64,000 nt of DNA from MSPOR6 sp964652195. GTDB lineage: Bacteria; Poribacteria; WGA-4E; WGA-3G. The notes under the pieces were generated by a model. It did no database searches. It was not told the origin of the DNA and saw only the letters and a list, made by a program, of their open reading frames with translations. A program made the translations under genes and the position numbers. Shown here one piece after another: positions 1 through 8,493 of the stretch (positions are counted from its first letter, which is position 1; each line of letters begins with the position of its first letter). Location of the stretch: contig CAZZBB010000012.1 of assembly GCA_964652195.1 (NCBI GenBank), positions 62,001 through 126,000 of the forward strand, given 5' to 3'.

Positions 1-18
1 AAAAAATTAAAAAATGGT

Positions 19-48
19 TTGACAAGCATAGCAGCAATTAACTACACT
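19..48 (+). promoter_or_regulatory. Possible sigma-70 promoter
   Basis: TTGACA at 19-24 is followed after 18 bases by TACACT at 43-48, which keeps four of the six -10 consensus bases. Transcription would start near position 55, ahead of the hairpin at 80-112 and the gene at 143. The match is suggestive only, since AT-rich DNA yields such pairs by chance. Confidence 0.3.
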
Positions 49-79
49 ATATTAGGTTTTGATACAATTACGGAGCAAA

Positions 80-112
80 ATAAGCGTAGGTTCAGCAAGA
101 ACCTACGCTTAT
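80..112. promoter_or_regulatory. Perfect 14-bp hairpin in the 5' leader
   Basis: The arms at 80-93 (ataagcgtaggttc) and 99-112 are perfect reverse complements around a 5-base loop. No T-run follows. The hairpin ends 30 bases before the start codon at 143 and lies downstream of the candidate promoter. It could be an attenuator, an mRNA-stabilising leader, a protein operator, or the terminator of a gene to the left of the window. Confidence 0.5.
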
Positions 113-142
113 TATAGTGCTTTGCAAAACCAGAGGTTTCAC

Positions 143-643
143 ATGAAATATCAATTGGTAATCCAAGACCTTAGTATACCGGTGCCAGGTGTACCTTCGT
201 GGAGTATACCCTTATGTTCTAACCATAACGTTTACTTTGGTTGCTTAGGGCATATAGCCGAGGAGGATATAAAAACAAACCGTATAGATAGCCAATTTTA
301 TAATGGAGAAGATACAGCTATCGTCTTAGATATTGATATAGATGCCAAAGTCGTGAGACACACCTGTTTGGCCCGTAAAAAAGAGACGACTGTGCAGTCA
401 ACAGTGGCGTTGGGTATAGGTGATGATATAGTGGATGCGGGGGCTAAATTCACAGTAGGTCAGACGACGTATATAGCGATAACCGAGAGTGTAAAAGAGA
501 CGGTTAATACCCCTGTGGTTTCGCTAAGAGATAGTGTATATGCCGGCGTAGATTTTGATCGTCGTGCGCTATGCTCTGCCCACGCGGATTTTGATTTTGA
601 GGGCAATGATTTTGACGAAGGTTCGGTCTGGTATCAGCCTTGA
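143..643 (+). CDS. Hypothetical acidic protein (166 aa)
   Basis: I do not recognise this protein. The ATG at 143 is preferred over the upstream in-frame start at 59 because AGAGG lies 6-7 bases before it and the longer form would be translated through the 14-bp hairpin at 80-112. The product begins MKYQLVIQDL, has no signal peptide or membrane span, and contains Asp-rich stretches (DIDIDA near residue 65 and DFDFEGNDFDEG at the C-terminus). There are several Cys and His residues but no clear metal motif. It is followed by a hairpin at 664-692 and then by an unrelated membrane-anchored gene. Confidence 0.55.
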   Translation: MKYQLVIQDLSIPVPGVPSWSIPLCSNHNVYFGCLGHIAEEDIKTNRIDSQFYNGEDTAIVLDIDIDAKVVRHTCLARKKETTVQSTVALGIGDDIVDAGAKFTVGQTTYIAITESVKETVNTPVVSLRDSVYAGVDFDRRALCSAHADFDFEGNDFDEGSVWYQP

Positions 644-663
644 ATAACTTTTAGATGCGACTT

Positions 664-692
664 GGCACCCCGGTTTATACTGTCGGGGTACC
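664..692 (+). terminator. Hairpin between two hypothetical genes
   Basis: A 9-bp stem with one mismatch (ggcaccccg against cggggtacc) surrounds an 11-base loop, 21 bases after the upstream stop. There is no T-run, so termination is only a guess. It ends 16 bases before the next ATG and could instead act on that gene's translation. Confidence 0.35.
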
Positions 693-708
693 CTAAAGTA
701 GAATTCCC

Positions 709-2328
709 ATGAGAATAAAACATGCTTTTACAATACTTTTTGTTATCCTCTTTGGCATTAGTGTTTTTATCTTTTTACGAAGTTCTAATGTCCTTCCCAA
801 TGGTGATAAACTTGTCTTTCTCAATGGTGATAAACTGAAACCGAGAACTCCGGATGGTCCTGTCTCCACGTTAGAAAAAGCGGCGCGTGTGGCGTTGCAT
901 CCACTCGCAGCAGATTGGAAAACAGTTGAAGCAGCAATGAAGCAGCGTGTTTTATCTTGGGAGGATTGGGCTCGGAAAACAGTTGAAATCGGGTGTGCGA
1001 TGGACGTGCTGTATGGACATATAAACACCCCTGAAGAGGTTGCAGCGGCACGCGAAAAACAGTTAGCGATACAACTGAAATGGGCTGCCGACTGTGAATC
1101 TAGAGGGTCTATTCTTCCTAACTATCCTTTTGAGATTCCGAAGGTTTCCCCTAAGAAGCGGTTTGACTACGAAGGACCTCAGACGAGCGAAGCACTGCTG
1201 GCAGCGTTTGATCGGAAGTGGATGGAACGTTATCCGCAATCGGTGGATTGGGACGCACATTATCCCAAAGCCGCCTGGATTGACCGAATTGTGAGTCTGG
1301 GCGGTGAAGTCCAAAGTTACGGCGATTATAGTTTTTACCTTAAATTGCGCAGAGACCTTATCAAACACAAAGAGTCCCCGCACAAATGGCATAGTGGGGC
1401 GTTCGGTATCCCTCCAACAACGAACTTTGAGGAATACGAAACAGGCTATATCAATAGAAAGATTTGGGAAAATGATATACGCAAAGAGGTTCGCTCTAAC
1501 TACCCTGACGAGCCCAAGATTACAACCTATTTCCCCAGTGATCAACCTGATAAATACCTTCCTGTAGTAGGTAACATGACGTATGTCTACAGAAAGCCGA
1601 ATAGCAGTGCAGTGAGAACCTATGGTAAATTGCTGACTGATGAAGAGGTAAAGGACCTGAGAAATAAAGGCATAGAACCGAAGGATGTTGAAATTGTCTA
1701 CATTGATGACGAATACAATGTCCTTACCGAAAAACCGAAACCCTATAACCATCAAGAGTGGTTAGAAAAAAACTCTTATGACATTGTCCCCGAAGGACTC
1801 CGTGCGCCGGATGGCACCATCGTGTCCCCTGAGCGTTATCAGGAAATAAGAGGTCAAGAGATGCCTTATGAGACGCGGCAAAGGTATGATGAATATATCG
1901 GTGATTCCCCTGCTGCTGTGGATCCTGCTGCTGCTGAGGCGGAACGCCGAGCCGTATTAACCCGCGAAGCTGCCCGTGCGGAATTTGAACGATTTAAAGA
2001 GGATATGCGCCAAATAGAAAAGTTTCAGTCTATGGCAGCAAACGAGGTATCCCGTAAGTTTGCGTTGGAGTTTCTGTCTCAATACACGCCGAAGTCCGCC
2101 ACGGATAAACGGCTCCAAACGGCACTGCAAACGATGTTTCAACGTGGGTTTGATGACGGGCTGCACAGCCTGCGAAAAGACGACCCTGCCCTGGCAGCAG
2201 AGTTAGAACGGCAGCTTGCCGAAACATACAGACCACCACAACCGCAGTTGCGACGACTAAAGACCGTGCCCCAAAAGACCGTGCCCCCTAATCCAGCGGA
2301 GACACCTCCCGCAGGGGATACGGACTAA
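709..2328 (+). CDS. Membrane-anchored hypothetical protein (539 aa)
   Basis: The N-terminus is basic and then carries one hydrophobic helix (about residues 5-24), so the protein is probably anchored in the inner membrane with its bulk outside the cytoplasm. The rest is hydrophilic, rich in charged residues, Tyr and Pro, and ends in a Pro-rich tail. A coiled-coil-like stretch rich in Ala, Glu and Arg spans roughly residues 400-500. A short duplication (NGDK twice near residues 31-44) comes from a repeated 14-base segment at 798-811 and 822-835. I recognise no family. The next gene remnant begins immediately after the stop codon. Confidence 0.6.
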   Translation: MRIKHAFTILFVILFGISVFIFLRSSNVLPNGDKLVFLNGDKLKPRTPDGPVSTLEKAARVALHPLAADWKTVEAAMKQRVLSWEDWARKTVEIGCAMDVLYGHINTPEEVAAAREKQLAIQLKWAADCESRGSILPNYPFEIPKVSPKKRFDYEGPQTSEALLAAFDRKWMERYPQSVDWDAHYPKAAWIDRIVSLGGEVQSYGDYSFYLKLRRDLIKHKESPHKWHSGAFGIPPTTNFEEYETGYINRKIWENDIRKEVRSNYPDEPKITTYFPSDQPDKYLPVVGNMTYVYRKPNSSAVRTYGKLLTDEEVKDLRNKGIEPKDVEIVYIDDEYNVLTEKPKPYNHQEWLEKNSYDIVPEGLRAPDGTIVSPERYQEIRGQEMPYETRQRYDEYIGDSPAAVDPAAAEAERRAVLTREAARAEFERFKEDMRQIEKFQSMAANEVSRKFALEFLSQYTPKSATDKRLQTALQTMFQRGFDDGLHSLRKDDPALAAELERQLAETYRPPQPQLRRLKTVPQKTVPPNPAETPPAGDTD

Positions 2329-3381
2329 ATGAAGCATCTGATACATTGGAGCAGCCTCGTGCTGCTCCTTATCGGGGTGCGGACTACTTCTATAGCCGGA
2401 CCACTACAGACGTAGCTTCTCTGTGAGTACGTCACTGGGATGAGATAGACGTGGCGGCTATCCAAAGAGACTATCAACCTTAGAGACAGAAGAACAGATA
2501 TCAGAGTATCTGCTGTGGGTGCTTCTCTTTGTACCGACACTTTACCTCTTTTCACCGCCCTATCGTAGTGGCGGGGGATGGACAACCCATGCCACCGCTT
2601 TTTTACTCGCCTCCCCTATCGTCATGCTACTGCTACGCACCGGACGGTATTTTCTGACACGCACACAGCACCCCTTTGCAAAGGTTGTCACAGAAAAGAT
2701 GTCCGCACGCGGTATCTCACTGGTTCTCTGTGCCATATGCATCCTCAGCGGAATTGCTTATATCGTGCTTGTGCGGGATACATTTTGCACAGGATACACC
2801 AATATCAAGAACACGTATCTAACGCGACGACAGAACAAAAACCATTAGATTTTCTAAAAACATACAACGTGACACACATACTTCTCAGTGAAGAAGATGT
2901 GCTGAACATCGCTTCTCTGCACACGGATGAACAAGACGAATACCTAACTTCTATGGTGAGACTACTGCCACGCTCTTATACCGGCAGTACACATGCCAGA
3001 TTGATACCGGCACACAAAAAAACGTTGCTCAGTTTTGTGGAGATCGATTTCTATCACAAACCAACTACCGCCACAGCAAAACTAAAAAACGGTAAAACAG
3101 TAAATATCGGATACGTCAAGTCCGATAGCACAGCAGAGAAAAAAAATGAAAAATACGGGGGAATGCTACATCTATTCGATCCAAAAACACACCAAGAAGC
3201 CATATACTACCTATCCCCGCAGATTTGGAATAGTTTCGCTATCAAACTATTTTTCCGAAACCAATATAGCAAAGCGTTTGTGCCCGTATATCCACAACAA
3301 ACAGGAAACGCAAAAGTCAAAATATGGGAGATACAGTATCCGACAGATATAAATGAAAATCTGAAATATCTCGAAAGGTAA
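2329..3381 (+). pseudogene. Disrupted membrane protein, glycosyltransferase-like C-terminus
   Basis: An ATG directly after the upstream stop opens a 28-residue signal-like peptide that ends at a TAG near 2415. A different frame, open from 2444, encodes two or more membrane spans (for example SPIVMLLLRTGRYFL and VLCAICILSGIAYIVLV). At about 2820-2835 coding moves to a third frame containing KPLDFLKTYNVTHILLSEED and a soluble C-terminal domain ending at 3381. The order of membrane spans followed by a periplasmic domain with an LxxLKxxNVTHI motif resembles the end of ArnT/PMT-type membrane glycosyltransferases. At least two frameshifts and probably an internal deletion are needed, so this is a decaying gene unless the assembly is faulty. 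The family call is tentative. Confidence 0.45.
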
Positions 3382-3894
3382 ATGAAAATGATACGCATCT
3401 TGAAACAATGCTGCATATATGGCGGGATCCTTTTCTTTGGACTTGTCATTACAAATGCGACACTACAACGATTGGTAAAACCAACACCGATAAAAGTGTA
3501 CGTGATACCGAAAACAGAAAAGAAAGAATATATAAAAAGAAATACAAAACTCTATGAACACCTAAAACCGAAACCGATTGACCGGCAGAAAGTATTTGAT
3601 AACACAATCATTGAGAATAACATCTTCGCACCCCTCGGATACAAACCGCCCAAAAAAACACACACTTATAGACTCGTCGGAACACAGATACCAATCGGGA
3701 GAGAAACAGAGGCAATAGCGATATTACAAGAGACCACCGGCGAGAAAAATATGCTGAGCGTTTCCATCGGAACAAAAATAGCACAGGACACAGTGGTCAT
3801 GGACATAAAACCCAAGCAGATAATCATCAAAAAAGGGAATAGACGGACCCTCCTGAGGTTAGAGACATGGCTACTCCTAAATAACAGAAGGTAG
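3382..3894 (+). CDS. GspC/PilP-like membrane-anchored protein (170 aa)
   Basis: A single N-terminal hydrophobic helix (about residues 9-28) is followed by a basic linker. A compact domain from about residue 70 contains NNIFAPLGY, YRLVGT and a run of short beta-strands ending in LLRLETWLLL. This layout, with a homology-region fold comprising an N-F-F/L motif, a strand with G-T and alternating strands, matches GspC of type II secretion or PilP of type IV pili, which link an inner-membrane platform to an outer-membrane secretin. No other secretion genes are nearby. It starts directly after the disrupted gene at 2329-3381 and precedes a disrupted phosphatidyltransferase, so it may belong to a shrinking cluster. 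Confidence 0.5.
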   Translation: MKMIRILKQCCIYGGILFFGLVITNATLQRLVKPTPIKVYVIPKTEKKEYIKRNTKLYEHLKPKPIDRQKVFDNTIIENNIFAPLGYKPPKKTHTYRLVGTQIPIGRETEAIAILQETTGEKNMLSVSIGTKIAQDTVVMDIKPKQIIIKKGNRRTLLRLETWLLLNNRR

Positions 3895-3903
3895 GCACAC
3901 AGC

Positions 3904-4525
3904 ATGAAAGCAAACGCAATTACGAGCACACGCATCGTTCTCACATTTATGCTCATCGCAATGTTCGGGGAAAATATATATAGATATGGCAGCCACAGCA
4001 ACAATTCCACTGATCTTCATACTCGATGCCATTGACGGATATGTCGCACGAAAGTATAAACAGGAAAACGCCTCCGGCGCCGTCTTAGACATTGCAGCAG
4101 ATAGAATTATTGAAAATGTATTTTGGATTTACTTCACCGCAAATCAGGTGATCCATTTCTGGATGCCGGTCGCAGTACTCACACGCGGATTCGTTACGGA
4201 CGCAATACGCAGCTTCGCACTCAAAGACGGAAAGATCCCTTTTGAAATGAACACAAAATATTGGACACACGCAATGACAAGCTCACGCATCTCACGCGCA
4301 TGCTCAGGAACATCAAAAATGAGCGCATTCTTCGCAATGGCAGCATTACTCGCTATCAAAAATCAGCAGATACACACCCAGCAGCTCGAGAAACTTCAGA
4401 CAACAACTCTTATACTCGCAATCACCGCTGTCGCAATCTGTATACTACGAGGGATACCTGTCATAATTGAGGGGCGACATCAAAAAAGCATTCAAACAAT
4501 AATCTGGGTTATACTATTCATGTAA
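3904..4525 (+). pseudogene. CDP-alcohol phosphatidyltransferase, frameshifted
   Basis: The family signature DGx2ARx8Gx3Dx3D is complete (DGYVAR...G...D...D, about 4033-4100), with hydrophobic helices before and after it. The family transfers phosphate-linked head groups to alcohols at the inner membrane, as PgsA does in phospholipid synthesis. The natural N-terminus (MKANAITSTRIVLTFML) starts at 3904 in one frame, but the catalytic part is in another frame that is open from about 3962. One base change around the gggg/aaaa runs at 3967-3974 would restore a single protein of about 205 residues. It is either a real frameshift or an assembly error at a homopolymer. Translation could also begin at the internal ATG at 3986, which would lose the first helix. 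Confidence 0.6.
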
Positions 4526-4563
4526 TACCATTTCTAATTAATTTTTGTTCCATTACCTAATGT

Positions 4564-4887
4564 TACTATAGTTTGGACAATTTTCGTAATTTCTTGAACA
4601 ACTGTATACATACACCTTTCGCACCGCTGGTGCTCGGTTACTTGTGGCATTTACGTTTCTACACACCTTTCGCACCGCTGGTGCTACGGATTTAGTCAAT
4701 AGTATTCTTTTTCGGAAAGTTTCATGTTGTGGTTTAACTCATCAATTAATAAGTTCTTATCAAACAACAGTCTGGGGAATGGTATCAAACATTAACACCC
4801 AAGCACCCGTAGTTAGGGATGTGTCTAAACATAAAGAATAGACTTACAAGTCTTTGTTTAATTCTTAAAACTGTCCAAACTATAGTA
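4564..4887. repeat. 324-bp MITE-like segment with 16-bp inverted ends
   Basis: The sequence tactatagtttggaca at 4564-4579 is exactly the reverse complement of 4872-4887. The interior has no transposase ORF and carries two 23-bp direct repeats. The structure fits a non-autonomous element, but I see no clear target-site duplication. Confidence 0.45.
4612..4685 (-). repeat. Two copies of a 23-bp repeat
   Basis: Identical 23-base copies lie at 4612-4634 and 4663-4685, with starts 51 bases apart. Each contains a small internal palindrome (gcaccgctggtgc). A diverged copy in opposite orientation is found at 33743-33765, so this is a dispersed family. Two copies are too few for a CRISPR array. Confidence 0.6.
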
Positions 4888-4962
4888 TAAATTAGAACAT
4901 GTCTTATAAATCATACATTTGGGATTTTTTGATCTTGTCCATGTACTCCAGATTGAAACAAC

Positions 4963-4987
4963 GGACGGGGAGACCCCGTCCCTACGA
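4963..4987. repeat. GC-rich hairpin repeat (copy 1)
   Basis: The segment ggacggggagaccccgtcc followed by ctacga forms a tight hairpin that stands out in AT-rich surroundings. A second copy, differing by one base, lies at 12372-12396. This is a REP-like dispersed palindrome. Confidence 0.55.
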
Positions 4988-5137
4988 AGAGGAATTGAAT
5001 TTGTATGGTCATTTCGTATTAGTGAGATACACTGTAGTTATATCTTATTGCTGAAGTTGGATATACGTATGATGGGTTCAACGCATCCAACTGTAAGCGG
5101 AGAAACATTCGAATATCTGATTAAAACTATAGACGAT

Positions 5138-5719
5138 TTATCGATTTTCAAAGGCAGTAATGTCTGCTTCGTATTGAAGTGTCCAACCAATTTCATCGAG
5201 TCCGTTTAGTAGACAGTACTTTTCAAAGTCGCCTATCTCAAATGTGTGGGTAGTTCCATCAGGACAAATTACCGATTGTACTTCGAGGTCAATCATCAAT
5301 TGATAGCCTTCTGTGTCTTGTGCTGCTTTGCTAAGTTCTGTGATGATATCTGCTGGTAATGAGACCGGTAGGATTCCATTCTTATAGCAATTGTTGCGGA
5401 AGATGTCTGCAAAGGAGGGTGCGAGAACGGCTTTAAATCCGTATTGCTGAAGTGCCCAGGGGGCATGTTCACGAGAACTACCGCAACCGAAGTTTATTCC
5501 AGCGATGAGAATACTGGCGTCAGCATACTTGGGTTGGTTCAATATAAAATCTGGATTTGGATCACCGTTTTCAAGATACCGCCAATCGTTAAAGAGAAAT
5601 TCACCGAATCCAGTACGTTCAATTCGTTTTAGGAATTGTTTCGGGATAATCTGATCGGTATCAACATTAATTCGGTCAAGAGGTACGACGAATCCAACAT
5701 GTTCTTTAAATGCTTCCAT
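5138..5719 (-). CDS. leuD: 3-isopropylmalate dehydratase small subunit
   Basis: LeuD pairs with LeuC to isomerise 2-isopropylmalate to 3-isopropylmalate in cytoplasmic leucine synthesis. The 193-residue length and the motifs VDTDQIIPKQFLK (near the N-terminus) and NFGCGSSREHAPWAL (swivel-domain active-site loop) are those of bacterial LeuD. Its ATG shares one base with the stop of the PIN toxin gene upstream (TAATG), so translation is probably coupled. LeuC lies further upstream on the same strand beyond the antitoxin, which places a toxin-antitoxin pair between the two subunit genes. Confidence 0.95.
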   Translation of the reverse strand: MEAFKEHVGFVVPLDRINVDTDQIIPKQFLKRIERTGFGEFLFNDWRYLENGDPNPDFILNQPKYADASILIAGINFGCGSSREHAPWALQQYGFKAVLAPSFADIFRNNCYKNGILPVSLPADIITELSKAAQDTEGYQLMIDLEVQSVICPDGTTHTFEIGDFEKYCLLNGLDEIGWTLQYEADITAFENR

Positions 5720-6111
5720 TATAACACCTCAATGGGTTCTTTTCGTTTCCTTTCAGTTTGATCGAAGTCTGTATCGAAACTAATGAGTTGCATCTCATAT
5801 TTCGCAGCGACAGCGTATTGGTATGCATCGTCAAAGTCAAGATTGAATTTATCTGCTATGCGTTCCAACGTTTTAAGATCTTCTGGGGATAATGATAGGA
5901 TGCCAACTCCGTCAACAATTATGTCCTCAAGAAACGAATTAAAAAGCGTAAAATATTTCAATCGAAACAGAATAATCCCTATAGAATGTAGGGACAGATC
6001 CGTTATGTAGATTGTGCTCAAGTCGTTAATTTGTAAGAATGATTGGACATCATCCTTTTTGTCTTGTCCCAACAAAGCTTCAAGGAAGATGTTAGTATCT
6101 GCGAGGTACAC
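5719..6111 (-). CDS. PIN-domain toxin, VapC family
   Basis: PIN proteins are Mg-dependent ribonucleases that often act as toxins. The start is taken as the GTG at 6111, which shares its first G with the antitoxin TAG and has GGAGG 5 bases upstream, giving 130 residues; a longer frame up to 6192 would overlap the antitoxin. The acidic site is visible: Asp in YLADTNIF near the N-terminus, FDDAYQYA in the middle and SFDTDFD near the C-terminus. The second-helix acidic residue is not evident in ITDLSLHSIGIILF, a pattern I associate with a VapC subgroup paired with DUF2281. The stop codon overlaps leuD. Confidence 0.85.
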   Translation of the reverse strand: MYLADTNIFLEALLGQDKKDDVQSFLQINDLSTIYITDLSLHSIGIILFRLKYFTLFNSFLEDIIVDGVGILSLSPEDLKTLERIADKFNLDFDDAYQYAVAAKYEMQLISFDTDFDQTERKRKEPIEVL

Positions 6112-6314
6112 TATTCCCTCCAATCTGACGCTTTTTTCTGAAGTTCGAGGGCTGTAAACTGGTCTCGAAACGCTTTTAATCCACCAATCCATTCTAAGTT
6201 TGGTTTTTTCTTCCGTTTTGAACTTTTTTTTGTATGTAAGAAATCAATGAAGTGAATGACTTCTTCTTGGAGTTCCGGAGGAAGTTCCCTAATTTTTTCA
6301 ATGATAGATTCCAT
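6111..6314 (-). CDS. DUF2281-type antitoxin
   Basis: This 67-residue protein opens ESIIEKIRELPPELQEEVIHFIDFL, the helical dimerisation start typical of DUF2281 antitoxins, and ends in a charged tail that would wrap the toxin. It should neutralise the PIN protein encoded directly downstream and may repress its own transcription. It starts 59 bases after leuC ends, and its stop overlaps the toxin GTG. Antitoxin and toxin genes therefore sit inside the leuC-leuD transcription unit. Confidence 0.8.
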   Translation of the reverse strand: MESIIEKIRELPPELQEEVIHFIDFLHTKKSSKRKKKPNLEWIGGLKAFRDQFTALELQKKASDWRE

Positions 6315-6373
6315 TGTTGTCTCCGTATTTTTCAGGGTAGAGTGGACACAGGTATTTTAAGCAAGCCTTTGAC

Positions 6374-7774
6374 TTATCCAAACGTTCGTATGTCCACAAA
6401 ATGTCCTGTTACAGCAGTTGCTGCAGCCATTTGTGGACTAACAAGGTGTGTCCTTCCACCTTTACCTTGTCTACCCTCAAAGTTTCTGTTAGATGTGCTT
6501 GCACACCTTTGTCCTGGTGTCAGCGTGTCTGGATTCATTCCAAGGCACATACTGCATCCTGCTTCTCTCCATTCGAAACCTGCTGATTGGAAGATCTCAT
6601 CAAGTCCTTCTGCTTCAGCTTGCCGTTTGACGGCTTGTGAACCAGGCACAACCATTGCACTGACGGTGTCTGCGACCTTTCTACCTTTTGCCACCTCTGC
6701 GGCTGCCCGTAAATCACTAATACGAGAGTTGGTACAACTACCAATAAAAACTCGATCAACTGGGATGTTGGTTATCGGTGTACCCGGTTTTAAATCCATA
6801 TATTCTAATGCGTGTTCAGCTGCCCGTTTTTCATCTTGTGATTCCATTTTATCAGGATCTGGTACCTGTCCAGTAACATCGGTGACCATACCAGGATTTG
6901 TACCCCAAGTAATTTGGGGTGCTATATCGGCAGCATCAAGAATAAGGGTTTTATCATAGGTTGCCCCGTCATCTGTTGGGAGTTGTTTCCAACGTTCAAC
7001 TGCAGCATCAAATGCTTCGTCTTTAGGAGCGAAACGTTTTCCGGCAAGGTATTCATAGGTCGTGTCATCTGGTGCAATCATCCCTGCGCGAGCACCTGCT
7101 TCAATTGACATATTACATACAGTCATCCGTTCTTCAATGCTAAGGGATCGTATAGTGGAACCTGTGTATTCAACTACAGCGCCATTTCCTCCATCAATAC
7201 CGATATGTCCGATAATAGAGAGGATGATGTCTTTTGCTGTTACCCCATAAGGGAGTGTGCCGTCAACCCGGATTTCAAAGGTTTCTGATTTTTGTTGTAG
7301 TAAGCATTGTGTCGCAAGGACATGTTCAATTTCACTTGTTCCGATACCGAAAGCGAGTGCTCCTAAGGCACCATGTGTTGAGGTGTGGCTATCACCGCAT
7401 ACAATTGTCATGCCGGGTTGAGTGATGCCGAGTTCTGGACCAATGACGTGGACGATTCCTTGATCGGGACTGTTGATGTCGTAGAGAGGAATGTCAAACT
7501 CTTTACAGTTTTGTGATAGAGTCTCCATCTGCTTGGCAGCGATCAGGTCAGTAATAGGCAGCGACCTATCCGTCGTCGGTACGTTGTGATCCATAGTTGC
7601 GAAGGTTAACTCTGGTCTGCGTACTTTTCTGTTGTTGATTCGTAACCCTTCAAATGCTTGTGGGGATGTGACCTCGTGTACAAGGTGTGTGTCAATATAT
7701 AGTATGGGAACTTCGTCTTCGGATGCTCGGACGAGATGTGTGTCCCATATTTTTTCGTACATTGTTTTTTTCAT
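6374..7774 (-). CDS. leuC: 3-isopropylmalate dehydratase large subunit
   Basis: LeuC is an aconitase-family 4Fe-4S enzyme of leucine synthesis. The 466-residue product has the cluster cysteines at 347 (GSCTNSR), 407 and 410 (GCSMCLG), plus the expected VCGDSHTSTHGALG near residue 125. The ATG at 7774 has AAAGG upstream and gives a normal-length N-terminus (MKKTMYEKIWDTHLV). It heads leuC-antitoxin-toxin-leuD. The other leucine genes (leuA, leuB) are not in the window. Confidence 0.96.
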   Translation of the reverse strand: MKKTMYEKIWDTHLVRASEDEVPILYIDTHLVHEVTSPQAFEGLRINNRKVRRPELTFATMDHNVPTTDRSLPITDLIAAKQMETLSQNCKEFDIPLYDINSPDQGIVHVIGPELGITQPGMTIVCGDSHTSTHGALGALAFGIGTSEIEHVLATQCLLQQKSETFEIRVDGTLPYGVTAKDIILSIIGHIGIDGGNGAVVEYTGSTIRSLSIEERMTVCNMSIEAGARAGMIAPDDTTYEYLAGKRFAPKDEAFDAAVERWKQLPTDDGATYDKTLILDAADIAPQITWGTNPGMVTDVTGQVPDPDKMESQDEKRAAEHALEYMDLKPGTPITNIPVDRVFIGSCTNSRISDLRAAAEVAKGRKVADTVSAMVVPGSQAVKRQAEAEGLDEIFQSAGFEWREAGCSMCLGMNPDTLTPGQRCASTSNRNFEGRQGKGGRTHLVSPQMAAATAVTGHFVDIRTFG

Positions 7775-7799
7775 AATTTTTCTTTACCTTTAAATAACG

Positions 7800-7931
7800 A
7801 GCAGATCTCCCCTGACAACGGATAATTTCAAACCCTCTTGCTTCTAAATAGGGATAAACATGGCGATTTCGATAGTCGTAGGAGGCTTTTGTGATTTGAT
7901 CGTAACTGGAATCAATAGCAAGGATTTTCAA
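7800..7931 (-). pseudogene. Truncated gene start ahead of leuC
   Basis: An ATG at 7931 opens a protein-like N-terminus (MKILAIDSSYDQITKASYDY, then RNRHVYPYLEARGF and RCQGRSAR), after which the sequence loses character and the frame runs into the leuC start, stopping at 7692. I think it is the first 40-45 residues of a larger protein, possibly caspase-like, cut off by a rearrangement that placed leuC next to it. The homology is from memory and weak. Confidence 0.35.
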
Positions 7932-7976
7932 GTCAATGCGTCGTTTTATAGCGGGTTAGCGTTTTCATTTCTGGTG

Positions 7977-8315
7977 TTATAACTCTCTTTCATTAGCACG
8001 TTCAATCAAACGTTCAATCATTCGCTGCTCGACCTCAATTAGTGTGCATCCTATAGGTGTTCGGGCTTGCACTTCGTTAATTGCGCGTTTTTTGTCCAGT
8101 ATCCCTAAGCCAAGAATACCCATATCATACTCGGGACGTTGTCGAATACGCTCCGCAACCAACTCTGACTGTTGTTCAGGTGTCAATTGAATGAACGAAA
8201 ACCGTGCGGGTTGGTTTTCCACCACTTCCCGTAAAGAGAGCCATTGCCCGTTGGGTGCCATTGCCACTGGACGGCTCCAATGGTCTTCGCGAGGTATCGG
8301 TGTGTCATTCGTCAT
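7977..8315 (-). CDS. Hypothetical protein (112 aa)
   Basis: A soluble, charged protein starting MTNDTPIPREDHWSRP and ending in an Arg/Glu helix. I recognise no domain. It lies 45 bases upstream of the truncated ORF at 7931 on the same strand, so the two may be remains of one module. Composition is protein-like, with normal codon use and no low-complexity sequence. Confidence 0.45.
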   Translation of the reverse strand: MTNDTPIPREDHWSRPVAMAPNGQWLSLREVVENQPARFSFIQLTPEQQSELVAERIRQRPEYDMGILGLGILDKKRAINEVQARTPIGCTLIEVEQRMIERLIERANEREL

Positions 8316-8493
8316 AAATATTTCCTCAATACTGTGTGTTCAGAATCAAGATTATGCTGTCCACTACTTCATCGAGAGCAAATAATAGTAGTATCATACT
8401 ATAAAAACACCCGAAAATCAACAAAAACGCATTCTTCAGAATTATTTAGTGTTGAGAATTTTCAGTGCTTTAGCATGGGTGTAAAGTCAATAT

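Larger units (their letters stand above)
4526..5137. other. Intergenic region with repeats
   Basis: No convincing gene lies in these 612 bases. They hold a 324-bp segment with 16-bp terminal inverted repeats (4564-4887), two copies of a 23-bp repeat inside it (4612-4634 and 4663-4685), an arm of another repeat family (ataccatttct, 4525-4535) and a GC-rich hairpin repeat at 4963-4987. The ORFs at 4644-4841 and 4919-5209 run through repeats and lack protein-like composition. Confidence 0.6.

Noticed and set aside
1063..1755. 230-residue ORF on the minus strand
   Set aside because: It is wholly antisense to the membrane-anchored gene at 709-2328, lacks a ribosome site and has no domain-like sequence.
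4612..4685. Possible CRISPR array from two 23-bp repeats
   Set aside because: Only two copies are present, the repeat also occurs singly 29 kb away, and there are no cas genes.
4919..5209. 96-residue ORF on the plus strand
   Set aside because: It crosses a hairpin repeat and then runs antisense into the end of leuD; the composition is not protein-like.
6252..6959. 235-residue ORF on the plus strand
   Set aside because: It is antisense to leuC and the antitoxin, whose motifs are complete; the translation is Ser/Cys/Pro-rich shadow sequence.
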